A DNA stretch of 64,000 bases from Spirodela intermedia (Eukaryota; Streptophyta; Magnoliopsida; Alismatales; Araceae): contig LR746265.1 of the NCBI GenBank assembly GCA_902729315.2, forward strand, positions 5,436,892-5,500,891. Reading direction: 5' to 3'. A model generated the notes under the pieces. That model did not search any database, was not told the origin of the DNA, and worked only from the letters and a program-made list of their open reading frames with translations. This document shows positions 47,262 through 58,189 of the stretch, piece by piece; positions within the stretch are counted from its first letter, which is position 1; every line of letters begins with the position of its first letter. The translations under genes were made by a program, and so were the position numbers.

Positions 47262-49896
47262 ATGGATGAGAGAAGGGTAGTGGCCGAGCCCGACCTTCCC
47301 TGGTCCTACGCGCCGCTCCCCGACGGGGAAGAGCACCTCGCTGTCTCTCCCTCTCGCCCGCGGCCGCTGATCTTCGTCCTGAGAGCTCTTTCCGTCGCCT
47401 TCGCCGGAGTTTTCTTGCTCGCCGCCGCGCTCGGTTTGACGGCCGGAGGATGGCGCGAATCGGGGCCCCAACGGCCGCCGGAGCTTCGCCTGCCGGCAGT
47501 CTCGCGGGGGCCGGCGCTGGGGGTGTCGGAGAAAGCGTCGGGTGTGCTCCTGGGGGCGGCGGCGCCGCGCTACACCTGGACCAACGCCATGCTCCTCTGG
47601 CAGCGGACCGCCTTCCACTTCCAGCCGGAGAAGAACTGGATGAATGGTTCTTCTCTCCTCCCTCTCCCATCATACCCGTCTCTCCTTCTCCCTCTCTCTT
47701 CCTCCTTCCATCGCTGATTCTTGTTTCCCCTTTACATGGACGCTCCATGGACGGCGGCGGGGGTTTGCCCCTGCTCTCCTCCTCAGATCCGGACGGTACG
47801 GAAATCAAGAATCCCCGCCATTCATTCCATGCTAATTTTGAATGATCCTTCTACGGGAAAGACCCCACCCCCCCTCTCCTCCCCGGCGGCCGGCGATCTC
47901 CTTCTCCCTCCGCCATCAAGAACTCGGGAGATTGATGATGATGATCTGTTTCTGGTGGCGCAGGACCCCTGTTCTACAAGGGATGGTACCACCTGTTCTA
48001 CCAGTACAACCCGGAATCCGCGGTGTGGGGGAACATCACCTGGGGGCACGCCGTCTCCCGGGACCTGATCCACTGGTTCTATCTCCCCCTCGCCATGGTT
48101 CCCGACCGCTGGTACGACGCCAACGGCGTCTGGACCGGCTCTGCCACCTTCCTCCCCGACGGCCGCATTGCCATGCTCTACACCGGCTCCACCAACGCCT
48201 CCGTGCAGGTACAAAACCTCGCCTTTCCGGCCAACTCCTCCGACCCCCTCCTCCTCGACTGGGTCAAGTACGACGCCGGCAACCCGGTGCTCGTCCCGCC
48301 GGCGGGCATCTCCACGGTCGACTTCCGCGACCCGACGACGGCGTGGTACAGCGCCGGCGACGGTGTATGGCGGCTCGCCATCGGGTCTAAGGACGCGCAG
48401 AAGACCGGCATCGCCCTCGTCTACGCCACCAGGGACTTCATCTCCTACGACCTCCTAGATGGTGTCCTCCACGCCGTCCCCGGCACCGGCATGTGGGAGT
48501 GCGTGGACTTCTACCCGGTGGCGGCGGAGGGTGTCAACGGGCTGGACACGTCGGCGAACGGCCCCGGAGTGAAGCACGTCCTCAAAGCCAGCCTCGACGA
48601 CGATAAGCACGACTACTACGCCATCGGCACCTACGACCTGGCGGCGAACAGGTGGACTCCGGACGATCCGGAGGCCGACGTGGGGATCGGCCTCCGCGTT
48701 GACTACGGCAAGTACTACGCATCTAAGACCTTCTACGATCAGAAGAAGCAGCGGCGGCTGCTGTGGGGGTGGATCGGCGAGACGGACAGCGAGAGCACCG
48801 ATCTCCAGAAAGGCTGGGCTTCCGTCCAGGTGGGCATTTTCTGACGATCGGAGGAGAAGACGGCTAGTTGACTTTTATGAGTTCCTTCCCCGTGACGTGA
48901 TCTTCCCCGTGCAGACGATTCCCAGGACGGTGCTGCTGGATCAGAGAACGGGGACGAATCTGCTCCAGTGGCCGGTGGAGGAGGTGGAGAGCCTGAGGAA
49001 TGGCTACTCCGAATTCGACGGCGTCGAGATCGCCGCCGGGTCGGTCGTGCCTCTGGACGTCGGCTCAGCCACGCAGGTAACCTACTTACAACCAGCAGCT
49101 CTTTCTCCATGGCGGGCCAGAGATGGGTTTGCCATGAAATGAATGTGGTCGTCTTTCTTCTGTTTACTCAGCTGGACATCGTGGCGGAGTTCGAGGTGGG
49201 GAAGGAGGCGCTGGAGGGGACGGTGGAGGCCGACGTAGGCTACAACTGCAGCACCAGCGGCGGCGCCGCCGCCAGGGGCGCGCTAGGCCCGTTCGGTCTC
49301 CTTGTTCTCTCGGTCGATGGCCTCTCGGAGCAGACGGCTGTATACTTCTACATCGCCAGGAAGACCGACGGCGAGCTGGGCACCTTCATTTGCCAGGACG
49401 AGCTCAGGTTCGTGCTCTTCTCTCTCTCTGGACCTAACACCCCCGACTTCAACCCTCCATCTGAATGCGGAAGCTCAAGATTCTGAAAACTTGCAGGTCG
49501 TCCAAAGCGGACGATCTCGTCAAGCGGGTCTACGGGAGCGCAGTCCCCGTCCTAGACGGCGAGAAATTCGCTGTCAGAATCCTGGTAAGCCGACGATGAT
49601 GGCCCTTGAGAAGCTCTACAGGCCCGAGGTCATTCTCCTCCCTCACCCCGCTCCCTCTGGTTTTTCCTCCCTCTCTCCTCGTCTTTCAGGTAGATCACTC
49701 GATAGTGGAGACGTTCGCCCAAGGAGGGAGGACCTGCATCACCTCCCGCGTGTACCCGACGGAGGCCATCTACGGCGCCGCCAGGGTCTTCCTCTTCAAC
49801 AACGCCACCGCCGGCCCCGTCACCGCCGCAACGGTCAAAATCTGGCAGCTCAGCTCGGCCCTCATCCGCCCCTACACCCCCTCCGACGGCCGCTGA
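47262..49896 (+). CDS. VIN: Vacuolar (soluble acid) invertase, GH32
   Basis: Beta-fructofuranosidase that splits sucrose in the vacuole; it sets hexose levels and turgor-driven growth. Seven exons: 47262-47646, 47787-47795, 47964-48829, 48915-49076, 49172-49407, 49497-49584, 49690-49896, giving 650 residues. Exon 2 is the classic 9-nt mini-exon of plant invertases; here it yields NDPDG (128-132), with D129 the nucleophile. Other catalytic motifs: FRDPTTAW (D254, transition-state Asp) and WECVDFYPV (E310, acid/base). The Val in WECVD marks the vacuolar rather than cell-wall class (WECPD). The N-terminus is a long propeptide with [11 protein letters not shown] and a membrane segment at 36-59, the usual ER-Golgi-vacuole targeting form. 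A fructosyltransferase derived from VIN cannot be wholly excluded, but all hydrolase motifs look normal. Confidence 0.96.
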
Positions 49897-51686
49897 GGTG
49901 GTGCTCTGCCATGGATTTGTCGTTGGTTCCTCATCAGAGGGACTGGGTTGACCCCCATCTCATTCTTTTTTCAAGATCACGCCGCCGAGCTAGCTGTATA
50001 TCGTCCAAATAAAAGATTAAACACCCCTCCCACCCATCTCTCGAAGGGATGAACTCTCATTAAAAAATATATTTTTTGCTATTATCTTCTTGATTTTTAG
50101 TTGCATTGACCTCTATTTTTCGGGTTGGATCCCTCTCTTATTCGGCAAGAAATCCTTGAACTTTGACTTTTTTAGTACGATAGTGGGGCCACAGTCAAAG
50201 AGGAGTAAACTAAAATGGTTTTCTTCCCCGCCATCGATCTCTCTCCCATTCTCTTTGTCCGAAGGTTTCCGACAGCATTCCCACCGGCGTCACTCTGGTG
50301 CTCTCTCCGGCGCACGTACTGTCATCGTGTTCCGCCGGCCACCTGTATATCTCAGGAGGCCTGGCAGAGTTTGCTGGCATTCAGATTGGCGGCGGGGAAA
50401 TCAACGGCGACGTCAGAGACTGGACTCAAGTCAACCCTTCTTCTTGTTGGATACTCTCCATGGCAGGTGCTCTCCTTGGCAGATGTCAACCCGCGCGCCG
50501 CCCCCGCATTTCCCATGGTGGGGGAGAATCTGGCGGTGCTGTTCGCCGTCGGCGTTCATACCGATCGGGCCGTTGCGGTGGGGGCATAGCTGCCAGCCTC
50601 ATCGTCCTCATCCCCCTTAGACTGTGGATTTTGGTGTCCTTGTAGCTGTTAAAAAAAGCCGGCGGCTTGGTGAGTGGAGAGGGAGGAGGAAGGGGAACGG
50701 AGGGGGAGAGAGATGGGGGAGAGGGGGAGAGAGGGAGAGAAGGGGGGGAGAGAGAGGAAGAGAGACAGATCGGGAGGGAGAGTGGGAGAGAGAAGCAGAG
50801 AGAGAGAGAGAGAGCGGGGAGAGAGAGAAAGGGAGGGAGGGGGGAGAGGAAGAGAGAGAGAGAGAAGGGGGGAGAGGAAGAGAGAGAGAGAGAGAGAAGG
50901 GGGGAGAGAGAGGAAGAGAGAGAGGGAGAAAAGGGGGGGAGAGTGCGAGAGAGAGAGAGCGGGGGGGAGAGTGGGAGAGAGAGAGACAGAGCGGGGGGGG
51001 AGAGAGAGAGAGAGAGGGGGGGAGAGAGAGAGCGAGGGAGAGAGCGGTGGAGAGAGAGAGAGCGAGAGAGGGGTAGAGAGAGAGAGAGAGAGAAAAGGGA
51101 GAAGAGGTAGGTATCCCCACGTTCACGGCCCTCTGGCTTTCATCAACGGCTCTCTCGGAATTCGAATTCTACGCCCGCGGCTCGAAGCCCCGGGTTGCGT
51201 ATGGAAGGATCTCCACCAACGGATAACGGGCGCCTGCGGGATGGGGACAGAAATCGGCGCGACTTCCCACGTAGACAGCTGGCGTGGCGCACGCCGCCAA
51301 AAAAATAAGTCCCCGCTGGCACCACCCCACCTCTCTCTCCTCTCTATTTCTATCTCAGTCAAACGCAGGCAAGGCCTCTCTCTCCTCTCTCTCTATCCGT
51401 ATTCGCGGCTTTTTGTCCTCGGGGCCAGTGCAGAGTAGATGCCACGTCGGCTTTACGGGTGGGCGGGACCCGTTCCGGTCTCCCCATTTTAAAGGTAAAA
51501 AAGGAAATTAAAAAAATGGAATAATTAGTCCTTTAACGGCTTCTATTTTAGTTGTTTACCCTCCTCCTTCCTTCTTTTAAGGCCCCTCTTGAAGAGTTGG
51601 GGTGGCGACGCCAGTGGTGGTGGGACTGCTCTACTTCCACTCTCGCCGCCGGTCTCCCCCTCCCCTCCATTCTCCCTCCTCCTCCA

Positions 51687-51718
<32 letters not shown>

Positions 51719-51981
51719 CCTCCTCGCTGTCTCTGTGTGTATTGCGGCCACTGGTAGCTCGTCGACGGACGGACAGAATAATCGCTGCAATAATGGTGTG
51801 AAAACAGTGGGGGGCAGAGTGGAGATCTGGAGGTATAAGAGAGAGAGGAAAGAGCGGCTGGAAGGCGTGGGAGGAGGGGCATTGTGTGCCTTAGTGGGAG
51901 AGGCTGGTTCTCGGTGCGGCATATTTCCTATCCGGCGCTTCTGCTCTTGGCTCTGTCGGCTCCAGCACTTGGTCTGTGCCG
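49897..51981. other. Invertase 3' end, polypurine block and SKS promoter
   Basis: 50090-50640 shows shadow frames only. 50670-51108 is the polypurine block listed separately. 51550-51981 is the likely SKS leader, with a (CT)n run near 51686-51720. Confidence 0.5.
50670..51108. repeat. Polypurine (GA-rich) tract of ~440 bp
   Basis: The plus strand is almost only G and A, broken by isolated C or T (for example in GAGTGGGAG and GAGAGACAGA). It is not a simple dinucleotide: blocks of GAGAGA alternate with GGGGGG. Local sub-repeats such as AGAGAGAGAAGGGGGGAGAG recur near 50854-50912. All six frames look open and encode Arg/Glu/Gly or Leu/Ser/Pro, an artefact of composition. Confidence 0.93.
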
Positions 51982-54900
51982 ATGGGTTTGACGATGCTGC
52001 CGTCTCGGGGAGTGTTGGTGGCTGCCATCGGGTTGGTGTGTGCGTCCTTGCTTCTAGGGCGCTGCCTGGCCGGAGATCCGGTCGTCTACTTCGATTGGGA
52101 TGTCTCCTACATTTCCGTCGCCCCGCTGGGCGTCAAGCAAGAGGTGCGGACATTGCTCATTCGCAAGTCTCTTTATGATCCATCCGCATTTCAGTTCTAA
52201 TACCCGCATTACTCATACTGTCATTGTCCATTCAGTCATGTCACTTGTAGATATCCTCCAGGTTTTTGTTAATTACTTCGTCTCTGCTTTTTGTTTCATT
52301 ATCTTTCTTCCGTCGTCGGTCTTGTGCTCGTGGCCTTCTCAACAAGAAGCATCGTTGTTTATTATAGCTGAACATTTCTTTCGTTTTCGATCTGTTTTCT
52401 GTGGGCTCGACTGTTGTAATGAGCTTATTTATTTATATACAACGACGGAGTGCTCATTACCCCACACATTCTCTTTAATCTCTTTCAATAGCTAGGAAAC
52501 GGGTTGTGATTTCCATCTCTTCGTATCTATTTCCAAGTCTAGTTGACCACGCGGCTGTTAAGATTTGTCTCCCGTTCCGTCCCCTTTTTCTTCTGGCCGT
52601 AAATACAACGTTTTCCCCATAGAATGGGGGGAGAAGGTTCATTGATTTCTTCTTTCACCCGACCATTTTGCTTTGTCGTCGCTGCCTCACAAAATGTCTC
52701 GGCGGCGTACAGGTGATAGCAATCAATGGTCAATTTCCGGGGCCCATTGTCAACGTCACTACCAACTACAATCTTATTGTAAACGTGCAGAATGATCTCG
52801 ATGAACCCCTGCTCATAACCTGGTATGGGCCTATTTAGATTTCATACTGTTTTGCTGCAATCTCGTGGCAGTGCACGCTTTCCAGTTTGGTTAATCGTTA
52901 TTTCCCCTTTCGTAGGGATGGGATTCAGCATCGGAAGAACTCTTGGCAGGATGGTGTTCTGGGAACGAATTGCCCCATTCCTTCGGGCTGGAACTGGACT
53001 TACCAGTTCCAGGTGAAGGATCAGATTGGGAGCTTCTTCTACTTCCCTTCAATCAACCTCCAAAGAGCAGCCGGTGGATATGGTGGGATTATAGTGAATA
53101 ATAGGGCGGTCATTGCTGTGCCCTTTGGAAAGCCAGATGGGGACATCACCATCTTCATTGGGGACTGGTACAATAGAAACCACAAGGTTAGCATTGCATT
53201 CTCTCCTTTCTGATGGTGTTGATCTGTGGAGTGCTCAACGAGAAATTAATCGTTTTTGAACTGTGCTGTGGCATAGGACTTGAGAAAGGATCTTGACGAT
53301 GGGAAGAGCCTTGGTATGCCAGACGGTGTTCTGATAAATGGAAAGGGGCCTTACCGGTACAACACGACACTGGTTCCAGATGGTATTTCGTATGAAACCC
53401 TTAATGTCCACCCAGGTAATTCTTAATTTTCATGACTTTAAATTAGATTTTTCGTAGGATTTTCGTTTTTTCTGAAGACTGCAATGAATTCACCTAATCT
53501 GATATGGGTTTGAGGGCTGCCTCCTTCTGAGGAAATTGCCTGCTCCAATTATTGCTGTGTGCATATAAACTGTACCATAGTAGTAAAAAAAATCTAATTC
53601 ATTGATAGCTACGTCATTACCGGAAGTTTAGTGATTTTAAAATGCATTAACTAGGGTGATCGATGTCAAAAATCATAATACAGGGCATTGTGTGTGTGTA
53701 TATTTCTGTTACCTACAATTCATAATACAGGGCCTTTGTTTATTTCTCTTCGAAATCTTGTTGCATTTCTTTGTTACTATTGCTTAGAACTGAGGACGTG
53801 CTATCATTAAAACAGGCAAGACTTACCGCATTCGTGTACACAATGTTGGTATTTCTACAAGTTTGAACTTCAGAATTCAGAACCATAACATGCTGCTTGT
53901 GGAAACGGAAGGATCATATACCGTGCAACAAAACTACACCAACTTAGATATTCATGTTGGCCAGTCATACTCTTTCTTGGTCACGATGGATCAGAATGCA
54001 AGTAGTGATTATTATGTAGTGGCCAGTGCGAGATTTGTGAACGAGTCACTGTGGCAAAGGGTGACGGGTGTTGCTGTTCTGCACTATTCCAACTCAAAAG
54101 GCAAAGCATCCGGGGCCCTTCCGGATCCTCCTAATGATTTGTTTGACAAGACATTCTCCATGAATCAGGCCAGGACTATCAGGTAAGTGGAGCAATCTTT
54201 CAACTGTTTACTAAGAGGAATTTTTGTACGGTTAATTACGACCGAAGTTTTATAATGTGGTTCAATTCCTTTACCATGCTCTAAGTAGGTGCTGTCAAAT
54301 TAACATCAGACTTTAGTACCTCATGTGCTTTATGTGGCTCTTTACTTACCACTCATTTCTCAGCTAATCCTTCTAAGATTTTTTTTATTCTGTCACCCAA
54401 TTTCCTTGGCATCTTTAAATTTTAATTTATGTGGATCTTTTTATGCTCTAAATGATGTGCTTTCAAATATCATCGGATCACACAGTTCCTGATGTGTTTT
54501 ATGTGGTCTCCTATCTTACCCAACCATCATCACCTAATTGAACGCAGTATGTATGGTGTCCCTTATGAGTTTATATCTTGACTCTCATCGTTTAAGTTGG
54601 GAATGTTACAGGAACTTTAATGCCCCGTTCTTGGTGGATTTGTCAGGTGGAATGTGAGTGCTGGCGCTGCCCGTCCTAACCCGCAGGGTTCCTTTAAATA
54701 CGGACAAATTACTGTGACCCAAGTTTACCTTCTGAAGAACAAGCCGCCAGTGGTTATCAACGGAAAGCATCGGACTACATTGAACGGAATCTCATACGCT
54801 CCCCCTACAACACCGATAAGACTGGCTGACCAATTTGATGAGTCGGGTGTTTACACACTCGACTTCCCCACGAAGCCACTGGATGGACCCCCTCGCATTG

Positions 54901-56005
54901 CATCATCCGTGATCAATGGCACCTACAGGGGGTTCATGGAGATAATATTTCAGAACAACGACACCAAAGTCATGACTTATCACTTCGATGGATATGCATT
55001 TTTCGTTGTTGGGTAATTGTTATCTACTTTTCTTGCTGCCGAATTCATTTTTCATCAGCATTTTGTGCTGTTATTTTCCGACTGTTCAAGGAATCGCCAT
55101 TCGCAGGATGGATTATGGGGAGTGGACGGAGTCCAGTCGGGGCACCTATAACAAGTGGGATGGTGTCGCGCGATGCACAACTCAGGTACATGCATGAATG
55201 AGTTCCTGTTCTTCTGGGTGGTTTCCTCCTCCTTTTTCGTCCTCTGTTCCTGCGCTGTCTTATTGATGGGAACTGCCAGAATAATCTAGTTTCCGAACTC
55301 TGCTTTCTACATTCGGATTATTTGTTACACGGTCAATCAAACTTCTCTCAACATCGTTTCATTAATCTGGGTCTAGCATAGATCGTGCCTATACAGTCAT
55401 TGTTCCTGGGTTTGACTTTACAAGGATGATTCATACGTGTCTCTGAGTCAACCTATGATCAGACATTCTAACGGGAATGCCCATGTTTTCTCACCAAGAA
55501 AAAAAAAAAACCTTATGTCAATCTATTCCCATGAAAGCCCATGTTTTTTCATTTTATTTCTTCTCCATTAACTGATCTTCATCGGAGATTCGTAGTTTCA
55601 TGATCAATCTCCCCCATCTCGTAGGTCTACCCGGGGGCCTGGACTGCGATTTTGGTATCCCTCGACAACGTCGGCGTTTGGAATCTCCGCGCAGAAAATC
55701 TCGATGCTTGGTATCTCGGGCAGGAGACCTACGTGAACGTCGTCAACCCTGAGCAGACCAACAAAACCGAACTGGCTCCTCCAGATAACGTCCTCTACTG
55801 CGGACGCCTTCAGTCTAAGCAAAGGTACATCTCGTCAAAATATTTATGTATAAAGGAAGCATATCAAGATCTGACCATCAACCTTATTATAATCTGCAGG
55901 CCGCAGGCTATTCATCACAAAGCGTCATCCGCTTCGAGACCCCTCGGAAGCAAGATGGTCGTTGACTTACTTCTGCTCTTCGCCGCCGCCGCCATCTTCT
56001 TGTGA
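51982..56005 (+). CDS. SKS: SKU5-similar (SKS) cupredoxin protein, GPI-anchored
   Basis: Member of the SKU5/SKS group of multicopper-oxidase-like surface proteins, linked to directional cell expansion. Nine exons: 51982-52143, 52713-52822, 52916-53186, 53277-53415, 53816-54182, 54647-55012, 55107-55185, 55625-55824, 55900-56005, giving 599 residues. Seen: signal peptide at about 1-31 ending GRCLAGDP, three cupredoxin domains (INGQFPGPIVNV, WNWTYQFQVKDQIGSFFYFP, YHFDGYAFFVVGMDYGEW), many N-glycosylation sites, and a hydrophobic C-terminus (MVVDLLLLFAAAAIFL) after Ser/Ala residues, as in a GPI signal. The copper ligand motifs of true oxidases are replaced: HWHG by TWDG (90-93) and the later HxH by FYF. 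So it probably does not bind the full copper set. Start: the ATG at 51982; 51976 is GTG. Confidence 0.95.
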
Positions 56006-56181
56006 TTGCGTTCCAGTCATCTTCTTTCGATTCGACTCAGTGGGGTGGTGGCTTCTTGGCAGGTTTTAGGTGTGCAGAGTCAGTCAGTCCTGTCGATAAG
56101 AACCCTAGCATTTCTTTTTATTCCTTTTTCATGATTTCTTAGCTGTGTACTTCTGTTCATCCGTTTCAAATCAGAGAGGCC

Positions 56182-56185
<4 letters not shown>

Positions 56186-56236
<51 letters not shown>
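56186..56236 (+). repeat. (CT)n microsatellite in SKS 3' region
   Basis: About 25 CT units, about 180 bp after the SKS stop codon; sense-strand pyrimidine. Confidence 0.93.
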
Positions 56237-56241
<5 letters not shown>

Positions 56242-56465
56242 GAGTTTTGCAGAGTCTGAAAAAAAAAAAAATCAAATTTGATGAACAAAACATACCTTCA
56301 GTCCACGAGAAAACATCTCCAAAGCCCATTTTTTTAGTTATCAGTCAACGATCTATGGCTGCGTGCGCTAGTGGTTGCAACAAAGCTAGAGGGAGCACGC
56401 CAGCTGCCGCCGGCTGTGCATCCGACCTCCCCAGACTGGTTGCTGGGGAAGAGAATACCTGAGGG

Positions 56466-56524
56466 GATATATATATATATATATATATATATCTACCGAG
56501 CGAGAGAGAGAGAGAGAGAGAGAG
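56466..56524. repeat. Compound (AT)13-(GA)12 microsatellite
   Basis: AT run at 56466-56492, eight bases CTACCGAG, then GA run at 56501-56524. Confidence 0.93.
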
Positions 56525-58189
56525 TCCCCATCCCTGGCAGGAACTTGGAATCGGGAGCAGTGGCATGAGCCAGCGCTGGACATGGCAGAAGCTCTGGTCC
56601 CGCCCGCTCCCCCCCCGGACCCCTGAGATTGAAAGTTTGGAAGTAAGGGAAGAGAATTCACTGCTCCCCGGGGGCCTACCACGTGGCTGCCCGGGGACAA
56701 GTCTTTCCAAGGCGTGCGCGAGGAGCCAAACAAATAATGAATAACGTCCTTCAACACGCAGGCTGCTTCCATCATCTCGGGAACGTATGATCACACGCAC
56801 CGTGGATTAGGCTGCGCTTATCATATCATTTATCTGATGTATACGACTCAGGGGGATCTTGGGGAGCTTCATCCCCACTTGGGGAGCCATCTGGGTAGGC
56901 TTCAGATCGAGTGTAAGACGGCCAGGGAGCTGAACTCGAGTCGGAAGCCGACAGCAGATGTGCATTGAATCAAGAACCTCATGGCGCGTCAGAGAGGAGT
57001 GGGCACATTGAATGCTCCCCCCCCTGTCTCCTTCAAAGCTCCCCCCCTCTCCTGCTGCCACGCCCGCACCAGAAACTACCCCGCTCTTCTCTCTCTCTAC
57101 CCCTTCCATTGAATGAGGGAAATCTCGAACCATTTCAATGCACAGGGTCTTCTTCACTGAGATCAACCGGGGCCTTCATGCAATGTTTTCGAACGTGGCA
57201 ATTAGCGTGATATCGCTGCTCCCAGTTTCCGCTTTGCTCGATCCGGTCTCCGATGGAGTGAGGCTCAGACGATGCTCGCGGATGACTCCCAGCCATCTTC
57301 TCCTCCTTCCTGTCTTCCGGGATTATTCCATGGCCGGAATGAGAGAATATCACCTCGAGTCTGGGATTGACGGACCAAGTATGATTCTAAACGGCCGTAT
57401 TTCGGCGTTTGAATCGTCTCAGGGAATCGTTCGCGCAAATGGAGGTGATAGGACAGTTTTCTCTTAGGTCGGTTTTGTCTCTCCTCCGTCACAGAGATCT
57501 GTCGCTGTTCATGCGAGAGGCAAAACGAACCCAGCAGTTTACCGGTGTGATTCAACTGGCGCAAATCGAACAGGAGGAAACTGTTCGTCCAAGAAAGAAG
57601 ATCTTGAGTCGGGTGAACTGTCAGCCCTGCGCCGCTGCCTCTTCATGAACTACGGTGGGTCACAGCGATCTCAAGCTTGTGAAGAGCCTACGAGAGCAGG
57701 ATGGAGTGCGTTAAAGATCCAAGATGATGTAAACGTCGCTCTACAGCCGGAAGCTGAAAGATCGGACCCGTCTAGATCCATTGGTAACAAGAGAAGAAAT
57801 AGACGTCAGAGAGAGATAGAGGAGGGACAGAGGGATAGGAAACAGATACGGCCGTTAATCATCTTCCTAGACGAGATGAGAGAGATTTATCCGTTACATG
57901 GGCGTGGGGGGGGGGGGGTGGGGGAGGGTGGTGGGGAAACACCAGTTCCTCGTCCCCCAGGCGCATTGGGGATATCTGAAATCAGACGAAGAACCAGAAA
58001 GAGGAACAATGAAGGGGAAACCTTAGGTGAAAACGCGAAAGTTTTGTAGCAGTTCCTCTGAAGAGGAAACGAAAGAGAGAACCCTAGAGAAAGGGAAGCC
58101 GGGAGGGAGAAGGCGAGCTGCATGATCATTCAGTTGCAACCGTTGGCTTCGTTTCTGTGAGTAGTAAGCTTCGTGGAGGATGACGAAGC
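56525..58189. other. Intergenic between SKS and YABBY, no gene supported
   Basis: Short frames on both strands without family likeness; a G run at 57906-57918. The 3' UTR of YABBY lies at the right end. Confidence 0.45.

Noticed and set aside
50617-51438. Long Glu/Arg/Gly and Ser/Leu/Pro frames
   Set aside because: Artefact of the polypurine block; all frames are open and there is no conserved domain or start context.
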